From Anaeramoeba flamelloides (taxonomy: Eukaryota > Metamonada > Anaeramoebidae), in contig JANTQA010000023.1 of the NCBI GenBank assembly GCA_027625915.1, forward strand, positions 4,464,001 through 4,528,000: DNA of 64,000 nt. Direction: 5' to 3'. Position numbers and translations under genes: made by a program. The notes beneath the pieces are model-generated. The model saw only the letters and a program-made list of their open reading frames with translations. It was not told the DNA's origin and searched no databases. Below, piece by piece: positions 1-11,935 of this stretch. Within the stretch, counting starts at the first letter, position 1. Each line of letters opens with the position of its first letter.

Positions 1-2088
1 GAAAAAGAATCCTTCTCTAACCTTGTTACTAATAACGGTCTTGCCTTCATTGGACCAAGAGGAGATGCTATCCGTGATATGGGCTGTAAAATTGCTTCCA
101 AAAAAATTGCTAAAGACGCTGGCGTTACAACAATTCCTGGTTACATTGGTGAAGTTCATGATCTCGATAGAGTTATTGAAATTGGTAATTTTATTAAATT
201 TTTTTTTTTTTGTTTTTGTTTTTATTTAATTTTTTTTTTTTTTTTTGCTTTTTTTTTTTTTTCTTTAATTTTTTAATTATTTCTCCTTATTTTTTATTTT
301 TTTATTTTTAATTCTTGTTTTGTACTCGACTGTTGTTTACTCTTCATTTTATTTTTGTTAATTCTTCTTTCTTTTTGAAAATTCCCAAACAAATTCTGAA
401 ATTTAAATTTTTTTTTTTTTTTTTTTTTTTTTCTTCCTTCATCTCCCCCTTTACAAAAATACCCTTAATTAAAAATATTCAAACAAAAAAAAAATAAAAA
501 AAAAACATTTATAACACAAATCATTTAATTAATAATAGCCCATGAAATTGGTTACCCAATTATGATCAAAGCCGCCGGAGGTGGAGGAGGAAAAGGAATG
601 CGTATTGCATGGAATGACGAAGAAGCCCGAGAAGGTTTCAGATTATCCAAGGACGAAGCCATGTCAGCCTTTGGTGATGACAGGATCTTAATTGAAAGAT
701 ATATTGACAACCCAAGACATATTGAAATCCAAGTTCTTGCAGATAAATACGGAAACTGTGTATATGTCAACGAACGTGAATGTTCAATCCAAAGAAGAAA
801 CCAAAAGGTTATTGAAGAAGCCCCATCCGTCTTTTTAGATGAGAAGACCAGAAAAATGATGGGAGAACAAGCATGTTCACTTTCAAGAGCCGTAGGATAT
901 GACTCTGCCGGTACTGTTGAATTTATTGTTGATCCAAAAAAAAACTTTTTCTTCTTAGAAATGAACACAAGACTCCAAGTCGAACATCCAGTTACCGAAT
1001 TAACCACAGGACTTGATCTTGTCGAACACATGATCAGAGTTGCAGGCGGAGAAAAATTATCTGTGACCCAAGACGACATCAAAATTAAAGGATGGGCAAT
1101 GGAATCCCGTGTCTACGCCGAAGATCCATTCAGAAACTTCCTTCCATCCATTGGTACACTTACAAGATACGTCCAACCAACCGGCGACAAGGTAAGAATC
1201 GATACCGGTGTTGTTGAAGGATCAGAAATCTCCATGTACTATGATCCATTGATCTCCAAACTCTGTACCTATGGAGAAACCAGATCCGAAGCCATCAAAA
1301 ACATGGAAGAAGCCCTAGACTCATATGTCATCGAAGGTGTTGGCCACAACATCCCATTCCTCAGAGCGATCCTTGGACAAGAAAGATATCGATCCGGAAA
1401 CCTCACCACCAAATACATTGCCGAAGAATGGCCAGAAGGATTCAAGGGAATCATCTTGAACGAAAACCAAAAAGACGACTTGGCTGTCTTCACCACCGCC
1501 ATTCATATCCTTCGAAACAAAAGAGATGCCACAATTAACAACAAAATGAATAACTACGAATACAAATTCGAAAAATTCGTCACAGAGCTCATGGAAAAAG
1601 ACTACAATATCTGTGTCAAGGAAATCGAAAATGGATTCTTATTCAACGTGAACGGAAAGGATATTGAAATGACCGATATCTGCTGGGAACCAGAACAACC
1701 AATCTTCAAGGCCAAACTCAATGGAGAAAAACAGATCTGCCAAATGATCAACATCCTCCCAGAAGGATACGGAATGAGATTCTTTGGTACAATGTTCAAG
1801 GTAGCTGTCAGAACTCCTCAACAAGCTGAATTGTTCAAATACATGCCAGAACCAATCGTCATCGATTACTCGAAATTCTTATGTGCTCCAATGCCTGGAA
1901 TGATCTTTTCGATCACAGACAAAAAAGCAGGTGACAAGGTCTCCGAAGGTGAAGAGCTCTGTATCATTGAAGCTATGAAAATGCAAAATATGCTTAAGGC
2001 CCCTAAAGATACAGTTATTAAAAAAATCTGTGTTAAACAAGGTGAAAATGTCGGTGTTGACGCAATCTTAATCGAATACGAAGATTAA
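1..2088 (+). CDS. PCCA: Propionyl-CoA carboxylase alpha subunit (biotin carboxylase + biotinyl domain), 5' partial
   Basis: Carboxylates its own biotin with ATP and bicarbonate, for transfer to propionyl-CoA by the beta subunit; expected in mitochondria or hydrogenosomes. Two exons are visible: 1-184 and 539-2088, with a 354-bp GT-AG intron (185-538) full of poly-T. Joining them restores the frame exactly across the conserved EIGYP-MIKA region. The window holds 577 codons; about the first 100 residues, including any targeting peptide, lie outside. Visible hallmarks are the ATP-grasp loop GGGGGKGMR (about 574-603), the EMNTRLQVEHPVTE active-site segment (about 958-1000), the biotin carboxylase C-domain RVYAEDP, and the C-terminal EAMKM motif whose lysine codon at 1978-1980 receives biotin. 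GWAMESRVYAEDP and YYDPLISKL fit PCCA better than acetyl- or methylcrotonyl-CoA carboxylases. Stop TAA at 2086-2088. Confidence 0.95.
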
Positions 2089-5000
2089 TTAATTTATTAT
2101 TTTTAAATGTGTTATTATTTTAAATTAATTCTTTTCTTTACTTTTATTTCTTTACTTTTCTTTTTATATTGTTTTTTTATTTTTTTAGTTCTCGAGAGCT
2201 AATTTCTACTTTTTTTTTTTTTTTTTCTTAATTTAAATTTTTTTTTGATTTTTTTTTTTTCTTAAAAAAAATTCATATTCTTTTAATATAGTACATTATT
2301 CTTTAAAATAATCGGAATTAATTAAATTACTATTTTTTTAGTATAGTACATCTTAAAGAGTTTACTTTTGATCAAAATAAATTTCATATCCATTTTTTTG
2401 TTTTTCCAAAAAATTATTTTTTATTTTTTTTTTTACAAAAATGTTAATTAAATAATGAAAACCAAATAAAGGTCATCACAAAGAACAAAAAATGTATTTA
2501 TCGGACTCTTATTTTATAAAAATAAACAGAGTATACATTTTGATTTTTTTTAATTAAAAACTCTAAAAAATCTTTTTTTAAGATCCACATAAATCAAATC
2601 ATTCTTTTTTTTATATCAATGATATGTCTAAACTTCTTTTTTGTTTAAATTTGGTTTTTAATAGAATTAGATCATTCTCAAGTTAAAATAATGAAATATT
2701 TTATTTTTTAATCAAAAAAATAAATTATTTTTGTTTTTCATCAAAAGATTTTTGTTTTAAGAATCATTTTCACCAATTCTGTTGTTTTTATGTTAATTCT
2801 AGTTAAGAAAATTATTTTAGTTTGAAATGGAATCGAAACATTAGCTTTCTTTTTTTAATTGATTTTTTGATATCAAATATAAAAAACTTTTTTCGGTTCA
2901 ATTAAATCGAAATAAATTATTTTTGATGTTATAGAAAAATTATTCTTTATAGAGATTGTAAACAAGTAGAAAATTTGGCAAAAATCAGATTCCATTGGAA
3001 TCATATCTATATGCTTCCAATTTTAAAATTTTGAGATTTTTAAAAATTCCAAAAATGGAATCATTTTCTCAACTTTGAAAATATAATCAAATTTTTTAGA
3101 TCATTAAAAAATATTTTTTTTTTGGTAATTTGAAATTTGAATTATGTAAAGGACGAGTTTACCCCACTTAAACAATTTCTTAATTTTCGTATACGTTTTT
3201 GTTTTCAAAATTTCACATATTTTTAATATTAAACTAAAAAAAGTATTAAACCTTTTTTATTTATAATTTAATTCTGAAAAATTGTAAAACAAATTTTTGG
3301 TTTCATTTTTGAAAAAATTTACTTTAAAAAAATTAAAAAAAAAATATATTGTGGGGTATTTTTAATGCTTAATATTCCAATGAAAATCTCAACATATAAC
3401 ATTAGTATAAGCATTTGATTAAATAACTCTATATTTGATGGAATTTAACTCAAATTAATCATTCGAAAGCAGATATAATGAGTAAATATTTTTTATTCCT
3501 TAAATTTTTCAAAAAGTTTTTTTCTCATTCTTTTCTTTTTTTCTTTTGATAAAATTTTTGTTAATTACACCTTTCTCGGATTAAAGTTTCAAAAAAGCTA
3601 TTTACCTAATTGAATTAATGAAAGAAAAGAAAAAAAAAATAAAAAGAAATTTTTAAATTTGAAAATTTTTTTAAAGGGTTAATTTGCTTCTATCACAATA
3701 GACTTGGAACAATTTAGATTACTTTTGGAACACACAAATTGATTTCTAATTTAAAGGATTATAAAAACCCCAATACCCAATCTTTTCAATAAAATATTAT
3801 TTGAAATAATTAAATTTCATTCCAAATATAAACAATATTTTCTGAGCAACACTTTTAAATTGTTTGAAAATTTATTGATAGTTAAAAATATCACTATTAA
3901 AATAATACTTTTATTTTTCAATATGCTCAAAAAATCAATTTTTTCGTTTTACCAAAAGATATTTTGATCAAAATTAAAAAAAAAAAACCTTCATATATAA
4001 TATTTATTCCCAAAAAGACAATTTAATGAATAATAATAATAGAAATAGTAATTTACAAGGTAAAAAACTTATTATAATTTTTCAATTAAAATGAATTTAA
4101 TTATTTTCTTTTTCATAAAAAATGAAAAAAAAAAAATTGATCTTATTGATTATATTTTCCTTTTTGGGTTTCTAATTCGATCAGAGATTTTTGTAACTTT
4201 ATTATCAATTTAAAATTTGCATCTACAAAATTTTCAAGTTAATTATTTCACCAATAATATATTCCAACAATATGCCTTGGCTTCATGTGTAAAAGAACTT
4301 AAACCGATTTAATGTTCAACACCAAATTGAAAATCCTAACTAATTAAAATATTGATAGTTATACATTTTGAATCTTAATTGGAAAAATTATAAATAAACA
4401 AATAAAAAAGAACCAAAAGAAATATTTTTTAATCTTACTCTGGGGAATTATAACAAAAAAAAATTGGAAAATTTGTTGAACATTTAATCACAAATATTGA
4501 TTCATTAAAAGAAAAGAAAAGAACATTGGTATTTATTTATTCGCTACACTGACAAATGAAAATAACTATATACATGTATCAAAACTCATAAACAACCTTT
4601 GAATCAAATGAAAGTAAAAAATGATTCGTAAAAATGTACTAAAAAAAAAAAAACAAAAATAATATTAAGATAAAAAAACAAAATGATTCCAAAATAGAAC
4701 AAAAAGTTGAAACTGTTATTATTTGTAACGGTTTGATTTACACTAAATAATTTGAATCCATGTGAAAATGAAAAAAAAATATCCAAACAGAGAATTGTAG
4801 GGAATATTAATCCTACGAACTTGTATATAAAAATACAATTATTTAATAAAAAAAACCCATTTTTCAAAATTTCGTTCACTTTAGAAAGTTATTGGTAGCC
4901 GTTTTGATTTTAACCTCATATTCATATTGAAAAAAAAATTCAATTTTTTGTTATAAACGATTTTTTCTAATTTCTTCAAAATTTTTTCTAGTTTCTTTTT

Positions 5001-6324
5001 TTTTCTTGTATTTTTCTTTGGTTTATGTTTTTATTTTATACTTTTTTTTTTTTTTTTTTTGATACTTCTTTTTTTTAAAAGATAATTTTGAAAAAATAAT
5101 AAATCCTAAACAATACAAAGACACATTTTAAAAAAATTCTACCAGATAAGGACTTTTACAATTCATGCAATTATAATGGCTAGTAAAAAATCTTTTTTTT
5201 TTTTATCTTTTTTATACTTAAATGCCCAAAATAAAATATTGTTTAATAAATATGATTTTCCATTATTTTTATAACAAAATAGTAAAAAAATATAGGAAAA
5301 TAAAGAATCTTATTTTTATTTAAGATGAAGTGGATACATAAAAAATTAAATAGAAAATCAAAAGCCCCCCCCCCCATTTTTTGAGATCAGATTTTTTTTT
5401 ATCAAAATTGGTTTATGTAATTTTTATAACTTATTTTATACCACCAAATATATTTGAATGTATTCATTTTATGTAAAAGATAATATGTAATTTCTGTTCC
5501 AAAAAACAATTTTTTGATAACTTTTTTTTAAAATTAAAATGTTATATAAAAAATGTTAAATTATAATAATTTAAAAGTAATCAAACGAATTTAAAACTCC
5601 AAAAACCCATAAATCTATGAGAAGAAACATTTATTAATAAAAAAGAGTTTCCAAACCAAGAAAATAGTTTTATACTAGTGCCCTGAAGCGAACAACGCAT
5701 TGTTTATTTTATCATATCTCATATTAAAAATATTTTACTAATAATAAAAATGTGATAAAAAATGATATACATGCAGATATACATATACGTTTTGATAAAA
5801 TTTAAGATATTCATTATTAGACTTAGAAAAAGAAATAACGATAGCAAATATATTATTTTTTGTTTTGCTTGAACTTTTTAAATTAAAAAACCCTTTTTTA
5901 TTAACTGATATTTTTAAATCTTTTTATATATAAAAAAAAAATCTAATATGGAATTTTTATTATCTAATTCTTTTTAAGTAATTTTTTACCGAAAAATATT
6001 ACTGATTTAGAGAATTTTAACAAAAAATCTATTTTGAAAGTTATTTTCAGTAATTCATATTCTGTAAAAACATAACCTAAAAAGAAGACCGATCTTGAAA
6101 ATTTAAAGAAAAAGATCTTCTTTTGTAATTTCTACCCCTTAATTCATTTTTTTGTAAATCGAAAAGTTGAAAACCCTATTGATTTCAAAAATCATTATTC
6201 ACTTCTATTTTTGGTTTTTGATTTATTGATTTTTTTTTTATAGACCTGACTTTTATATGTCTTGTTTTATTTAAAAATAAATGATATTGATAAGATTTAA
6301 TAATCAATTGTTCTTGATACTAAA

Positions 6325-6328
<4 letters not shown>
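2089..6328. other. Intergenic AT-rich stretch without recognisable gene
   Basis: About 4.2 kb read on both strands. No open frame has protein-like composition; the longest, 91 codons on the minus strand at 4604-4879, is Phe/Ile/Leu filler. A run of 12-13 C occurs near 5366. I found no copy of the repeat families seen elsewhere in the window. Confidence 0.6.

Positions 6329-6357
<29 letters not shown>
6329..6357. repeat. (TA)n microsatellite abutting a transposon end
   Basis: About 14 TA units run directly into the left inverted repeat of the Tc1/mariner element, so the TA target dinucleotide cannot be told from the array. Confidence 0.9.
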
Positions 6358-6361
<4 letters not shown>

Positions 6362-7425
6362 CAATTCCAAAAATTGGGGCACACCTTCAAAATCAATTTA
6401 ATTCCAAGAAAAGTGATATTTGACTCTTAAATCGAAACATTAGATATTAAAAATCAATGTAAATAATTTTAAAGTTAATTATTTATCATTTTTTTTCATT
6501 ATTTTTTGATTTTTGATTTTTTTTGTATTTTTTTGATTTTTTTTGTATTCTTTTTTTAAAAAAAAAAAAAAAATTTTCTTTTTTTTTCAAAACTTTTCGA
6601 AAATCTCAAAATCACTTTAAAATGAAATTTAAAAGTTTTCATTCTGATCACAAAAAAAAATTTTTTTTTTTCTCTCAAAAAGAAAAAAGATTCTTTTTTT
6701 ATCGAGAAAAAATTTTTTTTGAAAAAAAATCATGATATGGCGTGCTAGGGCACATGGCCTACAAACAGACCTTATTATTATTAATGGAAGTGTGAATACT
6801 GAATGTATTATTAATGATATTATCAAAAAAATCAAAGGAAATTCAACTCGCTAATTCAGAATATAGTGAGTTGAAATGGATTTTCCAAAAGGATGGAGCT
6901 TGTCCACATACCTCAAAAAAAAAAACTCAAACTTACTTAAATCGGGGATGTAATGTTCTGGACCCTTGACCCCCAATTCCACAAGATTTAAATCCAATGG
7001 GGAATTTATGGATACTAAACTGAAAAATTGTAACCAAAAAACGAAGAAGAATTTTTAAAATTTTCACTAATGTAAGAAATACTTTGAGTTGGGAAACCTA
7101 AGATAATTAGTAAACTCTATATTTAAAAGGATAGATTTAGTTATCAAAAGACAGGCTGAATCTATTAATAGTTTTTATTAATTTTTCTTTCAATAAAAAT
7201 GGATTTTTTTGGTAACTGTGTTCCAAAAATAGGGGCACACTTTTTTTTTTTTTTTTTCTTTTTTTATTTTTCGAATTGAATTTTAAATTTACTATAAAAT
7301 ATATAAATAGTATTAATTAAATATTTTCGGGTCTTTTATTATTTTAATGTTCAAATATCATGTATTTTGGAGTATATTTTTATTAATGTAATTTTTTTTG
7401 TGTCCCATTTTTTGGAATTGAGTTT
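6358..7425 (+). mobile_element. Decayed Tc1/mariner DNA transposon
   Basis: Ends form a terminal inverted repeat: left AACTCAATTCCAAAAATTGG, right reverse complement AACTCAATTCCAAAAAATGG, both flanked by TA. About 1.07 kb, a usual size for mariner. Transposase remains: about 6737-6857 reads IWRARAHGL, then INGSVNTE, the block before the second catalytic Asp; about 6874-7011 reads WIFQKDGACPHTS followed by VLD-PPIPQDLNPMGNLW. The family norm there is LDWPPxSPDLNPIENLW, so the Trp codon has become TGA and the third catalytic acid (E of IENLW) is replaced by G. The N-terminal helix-turn-helix part is replaced by low-complexity A/T sequence. Clearly dead. Confidence 0.9.
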
Positions 7426-7694
7426 ATAAATGATATTTTTTTCAATCTATCATTACAAACGATTCACAATTTTCGAAATAAAGTTTATAAGAAAACAAAT
7501 TAATCACAGAAAAGATATTAATTACATAAATTTCATTAATCACAGAAACCTTTGAAAAAAAAAAATTAAATTCAAATTATTTTTAGGTTTTTTTATTTTC
7601 ATATAAAGATAATAAATATTAAACTATTATAACATTTTTTCAAAAAAACAACAATAAAAAAATAGTAATCTTCTGAAAAAATTGCATTCTAAAT

Positions 7695-10600
7695 TTACAA
7701 AATTAGCATAATTTTTTTTAAAAATTTGACGAATACTGAAAGTTCTTTATGCTCAGAAAAGGAAAGCACACAGAATTCAGTATTTGGCAAATCAATTTTA
7801 ATTAGAGTCTTTCTGGTAGGGTTTAAGGAAATTTTAAGATCTTTAACAATGGGAACAGTTAATGTTCTATTGTTAATTGTATTGATTATTAATTCTTCAT
7901 GATGTATCCTAATTTTTGCATTTAATCTTTTGATTTCTTTATTTTGAATATTACTCCAAAAGATCATTATTTCGAAGAGCTTTTTATTTGATAAATACTG
8001 CCTTTCGAAAATATTTGAAAAGTTTTCGCGTTCAATTGATGAATTAAATTTAAGAATAAAATTAAATAGATCAATTTTTAATTTCGAAATTTTCTTTCGG
8101 GTTGGGTGTAGGATTAAGCGGAACACATTCCCCTGGGAAGATGAAAGTTTCTTTTCTGGAGTAATTAATACGATTTCATTATTTTCAAGAAATTGGATTT
8201 TCCCAGTGACCCATTCTTGCTTATATGTAAAAATTTTGAGAGTAAATTCTTCAATTTCTTGTATAGTTTCACCTTCAATTATTAATGAATCTGATAAATT
8301 ATTATTCTCCAGTGACACATTATTATTTCCATTATCTTTTTGTTTAATCTTTCCATTTCCACCATCACCATCATTATTATTTTGATAAATATTTCTCATA
8401 GTTTGCACCGAGATTAAATTTGGGATCACGCTTATTCCATTAATATTTTTATTTTCAAAAATTGGTCTTTTTGTCCTTCCCATTGAAAATGACCGAGTTC
8501 TATTTCGGGAAAACCCTTTAGCATTTTTTCTGGATTCTTTTCTTTTAAAAATACCACCAAGTGTTGTTCCCTTTTTTTTATTTGAGTTCTGTTCATCTCC
8601 CCCGTTCTCTATATCCCCCCTTTTTTCTTTATCTTTATTTGCTTCTTTTTTTTCAATATCTCCATTTATTTCTTTTGTTTCTTTATCTTTATTTGCTTCC
8701 TTCCCCTTTCTTGTTATTTTCTTTTTATTTGTTTTTTTTTTAGATTTATTTTTCTTATTTTTAAAATTATTGAAATTTTCACTGATATAATTAAACTCTT
8801 TAATGAAATCATTTTTCTCCTCTATTGTTAAAAACAATAGCATTATTTTTTTTTTATTATTTTTTTTTACAATTTTTTTATTTATTTTTTTACCTATAGG
8901 AACCTTATTTAGGTCGATTTCTTCGTTTTTGTTCATATTATTGCTATCCATCGAGTCAATTTTCTTATTTTGATGAATCCTTTTTCTTCTTCTTTTATTT
9001 TTAATAACCTCAATCTGGCACACCTTTGGCAGTGATTGTTGTTGACGAATAATTATTTTTTTAATTAAAATTTTTTTCTTTCCAAATAATAAATATTTAT
9101 TTTTAAGTAATTTGATCGTTAGATCTGTACTTTTTTCAATTGAACCATTATGTATCCTTACATTAAATTCAGTTTTGTACTCATTACTTTTACATTTTTT
9201 GATTAATTCATTGTTATTCTTTATATTAATGCCATAGTTATCGTTATGAATATTACTACGAGTATTCTCCATCTTATCATTACTATCCCTTCTTGACATT
9301 TTTGGAGAATTATTTGCATTATTAATATTATGCAATTCCCACCCTTCAGAAAGAGTAAGAAATTCAAACATTGACATTGTTTCCGATGCCTCATTATTAT
9401 TCGAAACAGGTAAATCACCATCACCACTTGCTTTTAAAAATTGTAACAAAGTTTCGTCTTTGTTATTTAGAGAGTTATCGCCCCCTTCATAATCAAAATC
9501 AATAATTAATTCTTGATAATATTTTAGAAATTCATTGGCTGTTTCAGTCTCATTGAAAGTAACAAAATACAAAGTTTGCTTTTTAAGAAATTCAATAGTA
9601 ACCTTTCTATACCACATATCATCTTGGCTTACTTTAATTTCTTCCTTAGCATTACGTAAAATTTCTGTTGTTGTCTTTGTTTTTAATTTAAGCACACCAC
9701 CACCTAAATAAACCATCCCTCTTTCTAAAACATTAGTTGATGACTTTTTAACAAATACACCAAATTCTTGTGTAAATTGATCATCTTTTTGGATTAATGA
9801 ACCTAAATTCTTCTCTTGGGAAATAATATGAGAATCAGAATAGGAGAAATTTGGCAATTTCCTTGTTTTTAGTTTCTCATTTTTGCTTTCGTTTCGATTT
9901 TTGAACAAAAAATTTTCTCGTTCCCTTGGTTGTATATATTCTTTAGATTCTCCACCCATTTCTTTTATATCCTTTCCTTTAGTGACTGGGGTATTATTGT
10001 TTTGGTTCATATTTTTGAAAATTTCATTCTGATTGCTCATTGTATTGCTTGATAATTTTTTTGTTTTTTTTTCTTCATTTTTTATGTCTATTCTTTCTTC
10101 ATTTTCACCTAGTTTTTTATTGATGGTTAAATTATATTCTTTTTTAGAATAACTTTCCTCTTTAACACGGTTTACATTTCGTACATTATTTATATTTATA
10201 TTATTATGATTACCACCAATAACATCAATTTTTGAATTTAATAAACCACCTATTGATTTTGTCACACTTATATTTGGATTTTTTGAAGAAAAAGCTTTTT
10301 TGATTAATGATACATTTATTTCTTCGTCTTTCACCACCACCTCTTCTTTATTTACATCATTTTCAATACCTTCTTTATTTTTATCTTCATCTTCATCTTC
10401 ATCTTCGTCTTCATCTTCTTCCATACCAATTCCGACAACTTCATCATCAAAAAATGGTTCATAATTAGGATCAAAAGCAAACTTTAAGGTATTTATGAAT
10501 TTTTCTCGTACATATTCGCTTGGAAAAGCTAATGTTAATTGATCGTCAGGATATTCTAATTTTAGTAGATTTTTTCTATTGGTATGGATTTGAAGAATAA

Positions 10601-10811
10601 TTTCATTTTTGTCATCTATTTCTTTTTGTTCCTTTAAAGTTTGAATATTCAATTTCCCTCTTGAAATTGTTAAATGCGCAACCTCTTCAACATTTTTTTT
10701 TCTTAAAATTAAGACTGTAAAAATTTTTCCGAGGTGATTATTGTTTGTTATTTGATTTAATCTTGATTGCTGAGAAATGCAATATAGATGATAAATTAAA
10801 TCCTTTTCCAT
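7695..10811 (-). CDS. Large protein with five divergent PH-like repeats, 1038 aa
   Basis: Single open exon, start taken at ATG 10811; the frame reaches ten codons further upstream only to a TTG. I do not recognise the protein as a named family. Five units of about 90-130 residues lie at about 1-113, 347-437, 542-675, 849-934 and 940-1038, separated by Asn/Lys/Glu-rich linkers. Each is a run of beta-strand-like segments closing with an amphipathic helix rich in Phe (YVREKFINTLK; ETANEFLKYYQELI; EEKNDFIKEFNYI; SIERENFSNIFE; ELSVFVKFLKKIM). Units 1, 4 and 5 also share a strand-turn motif: HTNRKNLLKLE, HPTRKKISKLK, NPTRKTLIKID. A strand-rich unit ending in a helix is the PH fold pattern, so a membrane- or scaffold-binding protein is likely (inference). 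Acidic (DE)n tract near residue 135. No signal peptide or membrane helix. Confidence 0.75.
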   Translation of the reverse strand: MEKDLIYHLYCISQQSRLNQITNNNHLGKIFTVLILRKKNVEEVAHLTISRGKLNIQTLKEQKEIDDKNEIILQIHTNRKNLLKLEYPDDQLTLAFPSEYVREKFINTLKFAFDPNYEPFFDDEVVGIGMEEDEDEDEDEDEDKNKEGIENDVNKEEVVVKDEEINVSLIKKAFSSKNPNISVTKSIGGLLNSKIDVIGGNHNNININNVRNVNRVKEESYSKKEYNLTINKKLGENEERIDIKNEEKKTKKLSSNTMSNQNEIFKNMNQNNNTPVTKGKDIKEMGGESKEYIQPRERENFLFKNRNESKNEKLKTRKLPNFSYSDSHIISQEKNLGSLIQKDDQFTQEFGVFVKKSSTNVLERGMVYLGGGVLKLKTKTTTEILRNAKEEIKVSQDDMWYRKVTIEFLKKQTLYFVTFNETETANEFLKYYQELIIDFDYEGGDNSLNNKDETLLQFLKASGDGDLPVSNNNEASETMSMFEFLTLSEGWELHNINNANNSPKMSRRDSNDKMENTRSNIHNDNYGINIKNNNELIKKCKSNEYKTEFNVRIHNGSIEKSTDLTIKLLKNKYLLFGKKKILIKKIIIRQQQSLPKVCQIEVIKNKRRRKRIHQNKKIDSMDSNNMNKNEEIDLNKVPIGKKINKKIVKKNNKKKIMLLFLTIEEKNDFIKEFNYISENFNNFKNKKNKSKKKTNKKKITRKGKEANKDKETKEINGDIEKKEANKDKEKRGDIENGGDEQNSNKKKGTTLGGIFKRKESRKNAKGFSRNRTRSFSMGRTKRPIFENKNINGISVIPNLISVQTMRNIYQNNNDGDGGNGKIKQKDNGNNNVSLENNNLSDSLIIEGETIQEIEEFTLKIFTYKQEWVTGKIQFLENNEIVLITPEKKLSSSQGNVFRLILHPTRKKISKLKIDLFNFILKFNSSIERENFSNIFERQYLSNKKLFEIMIFWSNIQNKEIKRLNAKIRIHHEELIINTINNRTLTVPIVKDLKISLNPTRKTLIKIDLPNTEFCVLSFSEHKELSVFVKFLKKIMLIL

Positions 10812-11189
10812 TTGTATATCACCAAGTTTGGAATTGAACAATGCATTTTTAATTTTTTTTAAATGGATATCAACTGATGAAATAGGAAAGATGTATTACA
10901 TATTTATTTTTTTTTTTTAAATTATATGATAAAAAAATCAAAAAAATTAATTTTAGTAAATTTACTACTGTTCTTTGAGTGAAAATTCGAGTATGATCAT
11001 CAGCTTAATTTTTGAAATTTTTTTTTACAATTGCTATAAATTAAACTTATTTTAAAAATTTAGTTCAGTTATATGTTGGATTGATTGTGGTTATATTCTG
11101 TTACAAATCTGAAAATATTTCATTATTGAAAAAGAAAAAGTCAAAAAAGTATAATATGTATATAAACTAAATTTCAAAATTTACAGTGC
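10812..11189. other. Upstream region of the PH-repeat gene
   Basis: AT-rich; no gene, promoter motif or coding exon that I can support. Confidence 0.5.
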
Positions 11190-11345
11190 TTCACCCCCTT
11201 TGAATGAGAAGTTACGTATTTGGATACTTCAAATGGCCCTCTTTAACAGATAAAGTGTTTTAAAACATTTAATCTTCAAAAAAAAAATCTAATTAAATTC
11301 AAAAAATTTTAACTTTGTTAAAAACTTTAAAAGAATAATAATTTC
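11190..11345 (+). repeat. Repeat F copy 1 (partial)
   Basis: Shares with 11675-11930 and 33515-33770 an ordered set of blocks: an ACCC-CTTTGAAT start, CTCTTTAACA, then AGTATTTT-like and ATTTAA segments. A TATAAACT tip like those of families A and C lies just upstream near 11161, so it may be the end of a decayed inverted-repeat element. Confidence 0.45.
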
Positions 11346-11674
11346 ATAAATTTATCTATTTAGATAATTTTTTTTTTTTTGGAATCTTTTTTTGATTTTT
11401 TGATTTAAATACCAGTTTTCCAATTGCATAATAGTTTTCATTCGATCAAAAAAGTTTTTTGAATGATTGTGATTGTACTAAATTTGATTTCTTTTAAATA
11501 GAAAAATTCAAATAAAATTATTATTTGGTAATGTCTTGTTCATTTGATCGATCAATGATAGTTAATAGAACTTTCATCAAATTATCTATTCATTTTTTTT
11601 TTGCTGTGCTAACTCCAAAATTTCTTAGAAAACTAAATTGAGTTTAAAATTCTTTCAATGACTATTTCTATTTT

Positions 11675-11930
11675 AGGCACCCTTTGAATTATAGAGACAC
11701 AAATTTAGCCACTTTAAAATTCCCTCTTTAACAAATTAAGTATTTTTTAGCATTTAACCTTTGACAATAAATCCTCACTCCAAAAATTTTCACACATCCA
11801 TTTTTTTATTTTGATTGATAACTGTTTATTTTTTGTTTTATGAAAATTGTAAATTTTAAATAATTACTAACATTTCAATTATTTAGTAGTTTTGATTTAG
11901 TATTTCTCTTATAATTAATTTAATATGATT
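11675..11930 (+). repeat. Repeat F copy 2
   Basis: Aligns over about 250 bp with 33515-33770: GGCAC-CTTTGAATT, CTCTTTAACA, TTGACAATAAAT, CAAAAATTTTCA-CAC, then an AT tail ending near TTATAATTAATTT. It lies directly against foldback G1. Confidence 0.6.
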
Positions 11931-11935
11931 ACCAT

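Noticed and set aside
552-1082. 176-codon minus-strand frame opposite the carboxylase gene
   Set aside because: Antisense shadow of a clear biotin carboxylase exon; its composition follows from the complementary codons.
4604-4879. 91-codon minus-strand frame
   Set aside because: Phe/Ile/Leu filler with no motif, isolated in AT-rich spacer, start codon not ATG.
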